Shown: positions 9,312 through 19,472, counted from the first letter of the stretch. The stretch is 64,000 bases of DNA from Paenibacillus gallinarum (GCF_014836635.1 NZ_JACSQL010000007.1:62001-126000); one strand, 5' to 3'. Notes: generated by a model from the letters alone, not told the origin. Numbers and translations are program-made.

Positions 9312-9424
9312 TTTTTGACCTCCCTAAGTGTTTTTACGCTTCTAAAGGACATTATAGGGAAGCTCCCCTGTTTACTCCATTCAAAATACGCACATTCCCT
9401 TTTAAAATTCGAACATCTTTTCCT

Positions 9425-11008
9425 TCATAATTTACCGATTCGATATTCGTTCATAGACCTTCCCATCGTTTTCTTGAATAAGACACTGAAATAATGCGGA
9501 TCTATGATACCCACCCTTTCTCCTATTTCGTATCCTTTTAAATCGGTCGTTTTCAGCAGATGCTCCGCTCTTTTCATGCGAATATCTGTAAGATACTCGA
9601 CAAACGTCTGACCGGTTTCCTTCTTCATAAGTCTTCCCAAGTGTCCTGGGCTGATAAAAAATACAGCAGCGGTGCTTGCAAGTCCCACGTTAGGATCCCT
9701 CATATGATTCTCTAAGTACGCTTTCACCTGACTGATCAGATTACCTGCTTTGGCCTGATTTTCCATGTTAATTGTATTTGAAACGGTAAGAACGTAACTT
9801 TCGAGTATTCTTTTTAGTTCTGGCAGATTATCCGCCGTCAGAATGGAAACGAGTGTCTCTGTATTCAGCGTATGCTCGTCCTCAATCCCCCGCTCCATCG
9901 CTGCGCGCTGGCACTCCGTAATCACATCCATGGCCGCCGTGCGGAACTTCGCTTTACTGGAAAATGAAACGTCAAATATTTGTGTTAACATCTGCGCCGC
10001 TCGTTCTGTCGAACCGACGCTGATATAGAATTGCAACTGCTGAAGAAGCTCGGGCTTAGACCGGTAATGATCTTCCCTGCCCTCAATGATATCTTCGAAG
10101 CAGACCACCTGATTATGACCTACAAAAACTTTGTAATGAAGTGCCCTGTTAGCTTCTTGATAACCCAGATGCGCTTCTTGGATATTGCCACGCTTTCTCC
10201 CGATTCCGATGTTTAGGAAGCATGGAAGTGAATCAATGAGAATTAATTTAAGGGACTCACAATCGTCGACAAGATCACCGCCCTCGCTAAATGAAATAAT
10301 CACCATTCGGTCCTGGGCTTCCGATAATATAATTACTTCTGAATCCTGCGAAAAAAATGCCTCAATACGATTTCTGCACTCCATTCCCAGCAGAATCAGT
10401 TGTTCCTCCGTCTGTTCCTCTGAGGATGAAGAGATTTCTATAACAGCTACCTGGTATGCTGCTCTGCGGTTGAACATAGGAAATGTAAAGTATTCGGCTT
10501 TTTCATAAATTTCTTCTATAGAAAGAGTGCCTTTAAGCCATTGATATAAAAATTTTTCTCTGAGATATGGAAAATTGTTCTCCAGTTCTTGCTTCAGCTT
10601 CTCCAGTTCTAGATCACGTCTACGTTCTTCATCAATTTTACGTTTTAACTGTTCGGTAACATGGAGTAAATCGGAAGCTCGAATCGGTTTTAGAATAAAG
10701 TCTGAAATTCCAATTTTAATACTCTGTTGTGCGTATTCAAATTCATCATGACCAGTAACGACGACAATTTTAATATCCGGATACTTTTTTAGCACCCTGC
10801 TGCTAAACTCAATTCCGTTAATATACGGCATGTAAATATCCGTGAAAATGATATCAGGTCTATGTTTATCCACCATATCCAGGGCTTCCTGAGCATTTGA
10901 AGCTTCGCCTACGATTATCAGACCTTGCTCTTCCCAATTAATGCGCATCCTAAGGAGATTGCGAATCAAATATTCATCATCCACAATCAAAACCTTCAGT
11001 TTTCCCAT
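9425..11008 (-). CDS. YesN-type response regulator (receiver + AraC HTH)
   Basis: 527 aa. The receiver domain (1-120) has the acidic pocket VDDE, the phospho-acceptor Asp in IIFTDIYMP near residue 56, and the signalling Lys in ILKPIRA. A coiled-coil and central helical domain follow. The C-terminal AraC-type HTH pair (about 425-525) contains FFISPGHLGRLMKKETGQTF and GIIDPHYFSVLFKKTMG. It overlaps the kinase gene by 13 bp, so the two form one transcription unit. It probably activates the importer genes immediately downstream. Confidence 0.94.
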   Translation of the reverse strand: MGKLKVLIVDDEYLIRNLLRMRINWEEQGLIIVGEASNAQEALDMVDKHRPDIIFTDIYMPYINGIEFSSRVLKKYPDIKIVVVTGHDEFEYAQQSIKIGISDFILKPIRASDLLHVTEQLKRKIDEERRRDLELEKLKQELENNFPYLREKFLYQWLKGTLSIEEIYEKAEYFTFPMFNRRAAYQVAVIEISSSSEEQTEEQLILLGMECRNRIEAFFSQDSEVIILSEAQDRMVIISFSEGGDLVDDCESLKLILIDSLPCFLNIGIGRKRGNIQEAHLGYQEANRALHYKVFVGHNQVVCFEDIIEGREDHYRSKPELLQQLQFYISVGSTERAAQMLTQIFDVSFSSKAKFRTAAMDVITECQRAAMERGIEDEHTLNTETLVSILTADNLPELKRILESYVLTVSNTINMENQAKAGNLISQVKAYLENHMRDPNVGLASTAAVFFISPGHLGRLMKKETGQTFVEYLTDIRMKRAEHLLKTTDLKGYEIGERVGIIDPHYFSVLFKKTMGRSMNEYRIGKL

Positions 11009-12825
11009 GAGGTATCTACTCCATTCGGTATAGTTAGGGTAATATGAGTTCCCTTCCCCGGTACGCTGTTAATATGTATACAATCCTTATTCCCATAAAA
11101 TATACGCAATCGTTCCATTGTTCCCCATAGACCAAAGCTCTTGATTTGTCCCTTTCTCTCCGTATTCAGAATTTCATCAATCTCTTCTTTAGACATGCCA
11201 ATCCCATCATCAGATATGGTTATTGTCACTATACCCTCCGTACTTCGTGAGCTGATTCGGATCGTACCTTTTGTTCCACTGGGCCTTATACCATGATAGA
11301 GCGAATTTTCAACCAATGGCTGTATAATCAGTTTTGGAATCGGGGACTGACAGCTGTTTTTGTCTACATCAAATTGTGCCTCAAACACATCTTGATAACG
11401 TACCTCCTGAATTTTCAAATAATTACGAACCATCTCTATTTCTTCGCCGACCGTGATTACCTCTCGTCCTTTGCTAACACTCAAGCGGTAATAGCTTCCT
11501 AATGCTTCAACCAGCTCGCATACCTGTTCGTTTAATCCTGACATGGCCAGTGAAGATACGGAATCCAGCGTGTTATATAAAAAATGTGGTTTAATTTGAG
11601 ACTGGAGTGCATTTAGTTCCGCCTTTCGAATTGTTTTTTGTTCTTCCATCATGTGCTTTAGCAGTTGATCAATTTTTTCTATCATGTGGTTATATCCGTT
11701 ATAAAGCTGTTCAAATTCATAACTATTGAGTTCTAAGTTTATTTTCATAAAGTTACCGCTTTGCGCCCTGTTCATGGAACGAAGAAGCTTGTGAATTGGA
11801 TTAATAATACTGCGTGAAATGATAAATGAGCTCAAAAAGAAGATCGTTCCATTAACCACCAGCAGAATCAACGCCAGAAGTACAAGCGATTTATTGGTAG
11901 ACTTCGTAGTATTGTGCGGTGTGATGCTTACAAATTTCCATTGATTCTCCCCACCCGAAACATACGAAGTCGTATATTCCTGTGAATGTAAACTCATTGT
12001 AAGGACTCCTGATCTGTTTTGCTGGAATTGCTGTTCTAATCTCTCTTTGTTTGTCGCAAGAATTTCTTTAAAGACCGCATCACTTTGATCTTCAGCGGAA
12101 TCAGCTACAATGATCTCATTGTTTTCATCTAAAATAGCAATTTCAAGTAGGTTTTGACGAAGCAAATTAGAATAGGCCTGTACAAATGCATCATCTTTAA
12201 TATTAATAACAAGAATTCCAAGGCGAGATGTATTGTCTATGTCCCGAATCAAACGAATGAATGATACGAAGTTTCCATCAGAATCACCCTCTGAAAAGGT
12301 TCCGCTGCCATTTAATCTCAGCATATACTTTCCTTTATTTTGTACCACTTGCTCATACCATGGAGCATCGTCTAAGTTTACTCCCGTAAAATTTGGTAAT
12401 TCCTCTGTCCCTACCGAGAAACGATGGCCTGAATTATCAAAAATATGAACAGAATCAATCACTGGAACCGCTTGCATAAGATTATACAAATATGCGCTGA
12501 CTTTAGACTGGATTTGAAGGTTGGAATATACATTTCCTTGCCTTAACAAGCTTTGAAGGTTAGGATCTGAAAATATCATTTTGGAATAGTTATTTACGTT
12601 TTCGATCATTAAATCAACGTTTGCCTGTATAGAAGTAATCGTTTGCAGCGATGCTTCATTTACTTTTTTCTGAGCTGAATTTGTAGTTATTTGATACAAG
12701 ACCAAATAACTGAAACCCACCGTAATTAAAATGACTAGAAAATAAGAAAAGGATATTTTAAAAGCTAATTTTCTAGGCTTGTGGTGAAATAAAGATTTTA
12801 TACTTCTTATCATCTGATTTGTCAC
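10996..12825 (-). CDS. YesM-type sensor histidine kinase
   Basis: 609 aa from the GTG at 12823-12825, chosen because GGGGGAT lies about 7 nt upstream; a longer version to a TTG at 12882 lacks a ribosome site. Two membrane segments (about residues 25-45 and 310-330) flank an extracytoplasmic sensing domain. A HAMP region follows, then the His kinase box QSQIKPHFLYNTLDS with the phospho-His, and the ATPase N box (PLVENSLYHGI), DDGIGM and GKGTHITL. It phosphorylates the overlapping response regulator. The signal is presumably the sugar of the CUT1 system or its binding protein. Confidence 0.93.
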   Translation of the reverse strand: MTNQMIRSIKSLFHHKPRKLAFKISFSYFLVILITVGFSYLVLYQITTNSAQKKVNEASLQTITSIQANVDLMIENVNNYSKMIFSDPNLQSLLRQGNVYSNLQIQSKVSAYLYNLMQAVPVIDSVHIFDNSGHRFSVGTEELPNFTGVNLDDAPWYEQVVQNKGKYMLRLNGSGTFSEGDSDGNFVSFIRLIRDIDNTSRLGILVINIKDDAFVQAYSNLLRQNLLEIAILDENNEIIVADSAEDQSDAVFKEILATNKERLEQQFQQNRSGVLTMSLHSQEYTTSYVSGGENQWKFVSITPHNTTKSTNKSLVLLALILLVVNGTIFFLSSFIISRSIINPIHKLLRSMNRAQSGNFMKINLELNSYEFEQLYNGYNHMIEKIDQLLKHMMEEQKTIRKAELNALQSQIKPHFLYNTLDSVSSLAMSGLNEQVCELVEALGSYYRLSVSKGREVITVGEEIEMVRNYLKIQEVRYQDVFEAQFDVDKNSCQSPIPKLIIQPLVENSLYHGIRPSGTKGTIRISSRSTEGIVTITISDDGIGMSKEEIDEILNTERKGQIKSFGLWGTMERLRIFYGNKDCIHINSVPGKGTHITLTIPNGVDTSWEN

Positions 12826-12927
12826 TATTAGATCCCCCGCCTCTTTGTTATATCTCGCCTTTTTAAATATAATCTGAATCAACTACATAGCACATTATGA
12901 GATTGATTCATTATCAAAATAATAAGA

Positions 12928-12952
12928 AAAAAGCCGCCATTAGCGACTTTAT
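12928..12952 (-). terminator. Terminator of the 13.0-13.5 kb gene
   Basis: AAAGTCGC...GGCGGCTTTTTT on the minus strand forms a GC-rich stem with a T-run. Its core is nearly identical to the terminator at 47507-47530. Confidence 0.7.
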
Positions 12953-13006
12953 TTTGTATGTATTAAGATAAACAACCTTTTAAATAAATACGATCTAATT
13001 CAGTCT

Positions 13007-13534
13007 CTAATCACGCATTATCTCTACATTCGTCACCCTATCTTTTTCGTCAAAATCAAACACAAGCCACTCACTATCAATAGAAATGAATCCACGCTCG
13101 TTGCCAAGATAATACACCGACCGATCAGGTGCTTGGAAATAGGTAGTTTCCGTTTCTTTGCCAAGTATAGATTCTAACGATAATGCATCCATACCAACAA
13201 AGTCGTATTCTTCAAGCAGGTCATCTACCATCCAAACGCGGTTTTCCGGCTCAGCTACCCAATTAACCATCGTAAAATGAGATTTTTGCTCATGCACCCA
13301 TAATTGATACACAGCACCCGTGAAAATAGTTACGCATATTACCAGTGCTACATGGGTGCCCCAACTACCTGCTTTCCGATTAACCATATATAACGCAATC
13401 AATAAGATAAAAGGCAGTACTATACCGGTTATACTGACCATATTAAAGCTGCTATGCATCAATTGAATCCAGCAATAATAACCCGCGAATAAGACAATGA
13501 ATAAAAACACATATACTCTCCACATCATTTTCAC
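13007..13534 (-). CDS. Membrane protein of unknown function with a C-terminal SmpA/BamE-like motif
   Basis: 175 aa from the GTG at 13532-13534, preceded by AAAGGTGGG; the in-frame ATG pair two codons later is an alternative. Three hydrophobic segments fill about residues 5-90. The soluble tail has RVWMVDDLLEEYDFVGM followed by LESILGKE, YYLGNERG and LVFDFDEKDRV. The pattern of aromatic, GM, LLGxE, then a two-strand ending, resembles the small SmpA/OmlA-like domain found in many Bacillota hypothetical proteins. It is monocistronic with its own terminator. No function is claimed. Confidence 0.65.
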   Translation of the reverse strand: MKMMWRVYVFLFIVLFAGYYCWIQLMHSSFNMVSITGIVLPFILLIALYMVNRKAGSWGTHVALVICVTIFTGAVYQLWVHEQKSHFTMVNWVAEPENRVWMVDDLLEEYDFVGMDALSLESILGKETETTYFQAPDRSVYYLGNERGFISIDSEWLVFDFDEKDRVTNVEIMRD

Positions 13535-13719
13535 AGCGAAGCCCACCTTTATAAGTTCAGATCTTTGAGCTAGGAACAGTATAAGCAAGATGATCATATC
13601 ATCGTGAACCTTTTATTATAAAAATAGCGCTTATGGTCTTCTTATATAGTAATGAAGGAATTCTAATGTTCGAAGACCACAAACGCATATTCAGCTCAAT
13701 GCTCATACCTCTATGAACA

Positions 13720-14838
13720 TCAGCCTTTCTTCAAAGATTCTTTCACTCGTTCTTGTACTGCTTCTCTTACTGGTTCTTTCAATGACTCAGCAAGATTCTC
13801 CTCTTTTTGCACTTTTGCCTGCTGCTTAAGTACACTCGCTTCCTCGGATTCCTCTGCCGCCTGTGCTTTTCTTACTTTATGAAGCACTTCCTTCCCTGGA
13901 AGGAAATGCTGTGTTCGTATGTAGCGGATTGTTTTGGTTTTGACTCTCATGACAATCGAATGTGTCTCCGCTCGGTCATCAGCAAGATATCTCACTCCGC
14001 CAAGGATTTCACCAGGCGTAACTCCTGTAGCCGCAAAAATGACATCGTCCTTGCCGATCATGTCCTCCATCGTAAGCACTCGATAAGGATCTGCAATTCC
14101 CATCTTCAAGCAGCGCTGAAATTCATCCGCATTAGCAGGCATGAGTCTTCCTTGGATTTCTCCACCAAGGCAAGATAACGCAGCTGCCGCAAGTACTCCC
14201 TCGGGTGCTCCTCCTGAACCCACGTAGATATCAATGCCTGCTTCGGGAAATGCGGGTGCCATGGCTCCCGCCACATCACCGTCGCTCAAAAATTTAATTC
14301 GCACGCCCACTTTTCGCAGCGTCTTAATAATGCTTTCATGACGATCGCGATCCAAGATCATGACGGTCAGGTCAGATATATTCTTGTTTAACTCTGCAGC
14401 GGCTTTGCGAATGGTCACATCAATGGGATCCTCAATACTCACTTTTCCTACGAGTGCAGGACCAACAGCGAGCTTTTCCATGTACATATCAGGCGCATGA
14501 AGCAGATTTCCTTTATTCGCAACTGCGATAACGGAGAGTGCGTTGTTAAGGCCCTTCGCTACAATTTCTGTTCCTTCCAGAGGATCGACAGCAACGTCCA
14601 CTTCAGGTCCCTCACTGTTCCCAACCTCTTCGCCAATGTAAAGCATGGGCGCTTCGTCCATTTCACCTTCTCCAATAACTACGGTTCCCTTAATAGATAC
14701 AGAATCGAACATGGCGCGCATCGCCAAAGTCGCTGCCTCATCCGCACTGTTCTTATCACCTCTACCCATCCAAGGAGCTGAAGCCAGTGCTGCTAGTTCT
14801 GTTACCCTAACGATCTCAAGCGCCAATTCACGTTCCAC
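13720..14838 (-). CDS. glpX: Class II fructose-1,6-bisphosphatase (GlpX)
   Basis: 372 aa. The start ELALEIVRVTELAALASAPWMGRGD and the metal/phosphate motifs GEGEMDEAPM, DPLEGT and YVGSGGAPEG identify the GlpX family, which converts fructose-1,6-bisphosphate to fructose-6-phosphate in gluconeogenesis. The usual length is about 320 aa; this one has an extra ~50-residue tail rich in Glu, Lys, Ala and Gln, predicted helical, after the conserved domain. It is monocistronic and divergent from gdh. Confidence 0.95.
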   Translation of the reverse strand: MERELALEIVRVTELAALASAPWMGRGDKNSADEAATLAMRAMFDSVSIKGTVVIGEGEMDEAPMLYIGEEVGNSEGPEVDVAVDPLEGTEIVAKGLNNALSVIAVANKGNLLHAPDMYMEKLAVGPALVGKVSIEDPIDVTIRKAAAELNKNISDLTVMILDRDRHESIIKTLRKVGVRIKFLSDGDVAGAMAPAFPEAGIDIYVGSGGAPEGVLAAAALSCLGGEIQGRLMPANADEFQRCLKMGIADPYRVLTMEDMIGKDDVIFAATGVTPGEILGGVRYLADDRAETHSIVMRVKTKTIRYIRTQHFLPGKEVLHKVRKAQAAEESEEASVLKQQAKVQKEENLAESLKEPVREAVQERVKESLKKG

Positions 14839-14933
14839 TTATCTACACACCCTTTCACCCGTTTGAGACTTATGATAATAGAAGTAGAATCATAAATCTA
14901 CCAATATGTTCCTTATTTTGCATTTAAATGGAT

Positions 14934-14962
14934 GAATATTGGATGAATATTTCTTCATACTT
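14934..14962 (+). promoter_or_regulatory. Possible forespore (sigma-G/F-like) promoter for gdh
   Basis: GAATA (14934-14938), 17 bp, then CATACTT (14956-14962) resembles the GHATR / CATNNTA elements of sigma-G promoters with one mismatch. Bacillus glucose dehydrogenase genes are classic forespore genes. The element is 135 bp upstream of the start codon in AT-rich DNA, so chance is possible. Confidence 0.3.
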
Positions 14963-15048
14963 TTTTAATATATTTATCTGTTTTCAGAATCACGATACCT
15001 CTTGATCTTTAAAATCCAATTCTAAACTGCTTACTTTTATGTAAATAG

Positions 15049-15882
<834 letters not shown>

Positions 15883-16035
15883 GTTAACGTTAATGGATTC
15901 CATTTTAACGCACATAATTCACATAATTCACATGAAAAGCTCTACAGAATAGATAGATATATAACTTGATCTTCCTTCGAGTTGTATTCTTATAGAAGTG
16001 AGATTTGCTCATAACAGTTGGAAAGTATATGTGGG

Positions 16036-16076
16036 GTACGAATAATAACTATTAGTAGTTATTCGTACTCTTTTTT
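16036..16076 (+). terminator. Terminator after gdh
   Basis: GTACGAATAA...TTATTCGTAC forms a long AT-rich stem (16036-16068), followed by TTTTTT on the plus strand. It overlaps the 3' end of the small minus-strand ORF at 16052. Confidence 0.65.
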
Positions 16077-16246
16077 ATTCTATCTTTATCGATCAGTTCC
16101 TCGTCAATTATTTTTTCTGCTTCTCTTTCTATACTATCAAATCTTTGTAAGACACCATTACCATCTATTCCTGTAAAATAAGTTCCTAGGTAGCTTTGTT
16201 TTCTTTTTTGCTCATTACTAATCCTCCAACCAAATTTCATCTTCAT
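16052..16246 (-). CDS. Small hypothetical protein (64 aa)
   Basis: A short charged protein with no membrane segment, containing YLGTYFTGIDG and an acidic helix IEREAEKIIDEELIDKD. The ATG pair near 16240-16246 follows AGGTG. Its last codons lie inside the gdh terminator stem. Neither the sequence nor the neighbours suggest a role, and it may not be a gene; coding potential is supported only by an acceptable start region and a protein-like composition. Confidence 0.4.
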   Translation of the reverse strand: MKMKFGWRISNEQKRKQSYLGTYFTGIDGNGVLQRFDSIEREAEKIIDEELIDKDRIKKSTNNY

Positions 16247-16363
16247 AGAACACCTACTTGCAACCTTTGTAATTATAAGTGTTTAATAGAATAACAAAGA
16301 CCATTTGGGGCTTCTATATAACTTAAAAAATATGTTATGATCGTTGAATAAGGAGAGGATTTT

Positions 16364-16864
16364 ATGCGTAAAAAGAAAACTTGGATCATCCTTCTAACTT
16401 GTTTCGTTGTGCTTTTCTTCGGAGGAAAGTGGGTATATAATACCGTCATCCATACGGCTGCTAATCAAATATCGGCAGAGCTTGCTAAGCCGGAAGTAGA
16501 ACAAGCAATTAATCAATTAAAAGAACAATATTTAACAGGTGACTCCAAAAATATAACAAACGATTTAAAAGATATAATAAATAATGATACCAATGATATA
16601 ACGAAAGATGATACGAAAGATACAACAAAAAATAGTACGAAAGAAAACTCAGTTGAGTCCTCAGATAAAGAGGATACGGTGTTTAAAAGTCAAGATGAAG
16701 CTTTAAAATTCGTTGTCAGCCGAGTATCCGTATCCGATATAAAATATGTCAAGGAGATCGCATCTGAAGGGCTGACCGAAGAAAACAAAGAGAAACTTCA
16801 AAATATGGCGCTTGAGAATTTCACAGTTGAAGAAATTGAGGCTGTACTCGAAGCGTTACAATAA
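16364..16864 (+). CDS. Membrane-anchored hypothetical protein with an Asn/Asp/Thr/Lys-rich linker
   Basis: 166 aa; ATG follows AAGGAGAGG. A hydrophobic segment at about residues 6-24 is an uncleaved anchor or signal peptide. A short helix follows, then a low-complexity stretch (about residues 60-100) built from imperfect repeats such as NDTND, KDDTKD, TTKNSTKEN, and a C-terminal helical domain (residues 105-166) with SQDEALKFVVSRVSVSDI and FTVEEIEAVLEALQ. The layout suggests a small cell-surface domain on a flexible stalk. No family is recognised. Confidence 0.7.
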   Translation: MRKKKTWIILLTCFVVLFFGGKWVYNTVIHTAANQISAELAKPEVEQAINQLKEQYLTGDSKNITNDLKDIINNDTNDITKDDTKDTTKNSTKENSVESSDKEDTVFKSQDEALKFVVSRVSVSDIKYVKEIASEGLTEENKEKLQNMALENFTVEEIEAVLEALQ

Positions 16865-16909
16865 AAATTCATACGAAGTGATACCAAGTCAAAAATTAAA
16901 TGAGCAGAT

Positions 16910-16946
16910 AAAAAGCAACCACACCTTAATAAAGTGGTTGCTTTTT
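16910..16946. terminator. Bidirectional terminator
   Basis: AAAAAGCAACCAC and its perfect complement, with an 11-nt loop and T-runs on both strands. It lies between the convergent 16.4-kb gene and the AAC(3)-family gene and could serve both. Confidence 0.85.
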
Positions 16947-16983
16947 ACGTTTACTTTTGTAGCTTTTTATAAGATATATAATG

Positions 16984-17772
16984 TTACCGAATGGAGTTCA
17001 TTAATATATACTCACGATCCAAGGGGTTATTATCTGAGAATAAATCCGGATTTGTTTCGAGCATTTCAGTGATGATGTTGGCAACCTTAGCTGCATCGCA
17101 AACCCTAACAACGGCATCTCCAAGCTGTCCCTTATACATCGCACCGTTATTTTCAAGAACCTCATCTACTTTCCAAAAATGCTCTGACCACGATAACCCA
17201 CAATGTCTGCGGGACGGTACAGGAATTTCGGTTCCATCGGGTAAAACGGTGTAAAGCATCTCATGGGCATCCGTTAATCTGCCTGGTATGTCCACCCACT
17301 CTTCTACTCCATGAATAAAGGTGTTGCGTTTTAAATCGACCCCAACTAATAATATGGTCGCCTTTCGGTCGAGCAATTTCCCCCAGGCGGAACCTCTAGC
17401 ACATGGAGTATCAAAACGATGATCGTCCTTAGTGAATTCTATAGCATCCTGACCTAATGCGGCCACCGAATGAGTGGGATGTAAGGAACGCACGACATCT
17501 TGCCGTTTGCGGAAGAGATCAGGCAGGATTCCAACGCAGGAAGGTGACTGTTCAACGTTAAATCTTGGATTATCTCCATTTATGTAAGACCATGTGTGGG
17601 TAGGCAACACCAATAGACCATCCTTCATATACTCTGTAAACGCATCCAAAGCTGTGTCCGCACCGCCCTCGACCGGCCCGATACTTTTCATCGAAGAATG
17701 TATCAACAACGTACCTTTCCTATCAATGTTCAGCTGTTCTAATTGTCCCATTAAACTTTCTACCGTGTACAT
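16984..17772 (-). CDS. AAC(3)-family aminoglycoside-type N-acetyltransferase (YokD-like)
   Basis: 262 aa, the usual size of antibiotic N3'-acetyltransferase family proteins. It has LLIHSSMKSIGPVEGG near the start, LVLPTHTWS, the family stretch HPTHSVAALG, and PCARGSAWGKLLD. The family transfers acetyl from acetyl-CoA to an amine; some members confer aminoglycoside resistance, while others such as YokD-type chromosomal proteins have no known drug substrate. No mobile-element context is present, so an intrinsic gene is more likely than acquired resistance. Confidence 0.87.
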   Translation of the reverse strand: MYTVESLMGQLEQLNIDRKGTLLIHSSMKSIGPVEGGADTALDAFTEYMKDGLLVLPTHTWSYINGDNPRFNVEQSPSCVGILPDLFRKRQDVVRSLHPTHSVAALGQDAIEFTKDDHRFDTPCARGSAWGKLLDRKATILLVGVDLKRNTFIHGVEEWVDIPGRLTDAHEMLYTVLPDGTEIPVPSRRHCGLSWSEHFWKVDEVLENNGAMYKGQLGDAVVRVCDAAKVANIITEMLETNPDLFSDNNPLDREYILMNSIR

Positions 17773-17831
17773 ATTTATCCCCCTCTCTGTGGGCTATTAT
17801 ATCAAACTTGCAGTACGGCGGTAATCTTTAC

Positions 17832-19112
17832 TTAGGACACATAACCGAATCCTAGGATCGTAAATCGCTTATTTTCCTGTTTATCTTCCATTCTAATCTC
17901 AACCGTATGCTCGTCAGTGTCCTGTTCATCGTATAGTAAAATGGCATTACAGTGGGTCCAATTCACCTTATGGGGATCTGCTGTCCTCACCCGTTTACCA
18001 TTGACCCATATACTTGCACATCCAAAATCGGCACTTCCCGAGTCCTTAAAAACCATGATAAGCCGTTTGCTTCGTATGGTCATCTTAAAATAGTGTTTGT
18101 CTGATGTGCCCCCATGCATCCAATTATTAGGGAATAATATGGTACCAAACGAGTGATCATCCATCTCTGCCTTTTGCAGATCGGTATCAATCTCCTGAAA
18201 TCCACCCTCATCAATTACAGCAATACGGTCGCCATTCAGGCGATCCAGCAGTTTTATGCCTACAAAATCATTTCCAATCAATGGAGGCTTCTCATTTGTG
18301 TAATCTTCTTTGTCAGGAGTAGACCGGTCGACCTCTTCAAATAACTTTCCTAGACAATCGCTCATGATCTTATGCCCTGCATTCGTTGGGTGATAAATAT
18401 CGTAGAAAAATTGCTTTTTAGAAATGACCTTTCCTTGTTCCTCGGTCCATTGAAACTGATCTACTACGGCATCCTTCACACTGACCATAGGCAGATGATA
18501 ATGCCAGCCGACAGGAGCGAGCCGATCTTGAAGATTCCAGTCGCTCTCAAACACACTGAACAATAAGATGACCGCTGGCTTGTTCTCTGCACCAAGTGCT
18601 TTGAGCACAAGACTCTCGTAACAATTCCCTTTTGTCTCATCGTCAGCATCATTAACAGCAAACTCTATGATCACGATATCCGGATTGGCCCTGCCATCTC
18701 GCAGAACATCACGTTCATAACGGACGATCCCAAGCTCTGAGGATGTACCGCCTACTCCTGCTTTGATCAAGCGAATGGAACTCCCATCTTCTCCAGCGAA
18801 CATACGCTTAAATAGATCATATGATCGATAAGCATAACAATTTAGATGAAGCGGTTCAGCTCCCGCTCCGTGAGTAATTGAACCCCCAATGAAAGCCATT
18901 GTGACAGGCTCGCCACGTCTCGCTTTATCAATCGCCTTTTTCAATCTATAAGTATTGCCTTTGTTTAAAAGCGACTTATCTATCATATTACGATAGGCTA
19001 GTGATTTGAAATCAATTGGAGGCTCATCCGAAGATGGAGGAACTTGATGCGGATCGCGCGGTGCTGTCGGACCCTTGGCTTCATTCATCGATCCCGGTGT
19101 AGGGTTAAACAT
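17832..19112 (-). CDS. SGNH/GDSL-type esterase with C-terminal beta domain
   Basis: 426 aa, no signal peptide. Block I is AFIGGSITHGAG (catalytic Ser), block II GVGGTSSELG, block III EFAVNDAD, and the Asp-His block is FYDIYHPTNAGH near residue 245, so the SGNH set is complete. The remaining ~170 residues look beta-rich (HGGTSDKHYFKMTIRSKRL). Such proteins deacetylate carbohydrates; the neighbouring GH5/GH42/GH115 genes make a hemicellulose esterase role plausible. It is divergent from GH5. Confidence 0.85.
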   Translation of the reverse strand: MFNPTPGSMNEAKGPTAPRDPHQVPPSSDEPPIDFKSLAYRNMIDKSLLNKGNTYRLKKAIDKARRGEPVTMAFIGGSITHGAGAEPLHLNCYAYRSYDLFKRMFAGEDGSSIRLIKAGVGGTSSELGIVRYERDVLRDGRANPDIVIIEFAVNDADDETKGNCYESLVLKALGAENKPAVILLFSVFESDWNLQDRLAPVGWHYHLPMVSVKDAVVDQFQWTEEQGKVISKKQFFYDIYHPTNAGHKIMSDCLGKLFEEVDRSTPDKEDYTNEKPPLIGNDFVGIKLLDRLNGDRIAVIDEGGFQEIDTDLQKAEMDDHSFGTILFPNNWMHGGTSDKHYFKMTIRSKRLIMVFKDSGSADFGCASIWVNGKRVRTADPHKVNWTHCNAILLYDEQDTDEHTVEIRMEDKQENKRFTILGFGYVS

Positions 19113-19321
19113 GAATCATCATCCTTTCGCTTTCATCTTCAAAAGAGAGCTTCTAAGTAGCATAGAGGTTCTTCAGTATGCCGAATTTTTACGTTCACCG
19201 CATCATTGTAGCTCTTATTTCCAGTTACATCTACCTGTCAATAATGGTTGAATGATGAATCTACCACATATCAATAATTAGACAGGTTGTTGTCTTCTCT
19301 TGCTTGATTGTAAACTCCTTT

Positions 19322-19335
19322 TGTAAACGCATACA
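19322..19335 (+). promoter_or_regulatory. Candidate cre (CcpA) site upstream of GH5
   Basis: TGTAAACGCATACA matches the cre consensus at 13 of 14 positions. It overlaps the spacer and -10 of a possible promoter, where binding would block RNA polymerase. Confidence 0.55.
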
Positions 19336-19380
19336 ATATTCGATTATCTAATTGCTTTGTACTCCAAAATGACGTCACTG

Positions 19381-19404
19381 GATAATCACAGAATGGAGGT
19401 GATC
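19381..19404 (+). promoter_or_regulatory. -10-like box and orphan strong SD in the GH5 leader
   Basis: GATAAT (19381-19386) is followed after 8 nt by GGAGGTGATC (19395-19404), a 10-nt perfect complement of the 16S rRNA 3' end. No start codon lies at a normal distance from it; the GH5 ATG is 68 bp further on and has its own AAGGAG. Confidence 0.5.
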
Positions 19405-19472
19405 TTACATATTCAAGCAGCTAGTCTTACTTACTGTCGAACGCAAAATATCATGAAGGAGTTGACTTATTA

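Larger units (their letters stand above)
19113..19472. other. Divergent intergenic region between SGNH esterase and GH5 genes
   Basis: 360 bp with no credible gene. It contains a cre-like site (19322-19335), a possible promoter TTGTAA / 18 bp / TACAAT overlapping it, and a second GATAAT box followed closely by a very strong SD-like sequence. Confidence 0.6.

Noticed and set aside
16560-16650. Short repeats considered as a CRISPR-like array
   Set aside because: Repeats are tiny, in frame and encode Thr/Lys/Asp units inside a plausible gene; no spacers or cas genes.
16984-17772. AAC(3)-family gene as acquired drug resistance
   Set aside because: No mobile element, integron or atypical composition nearby; the family includes intrinsic chromosomal members.
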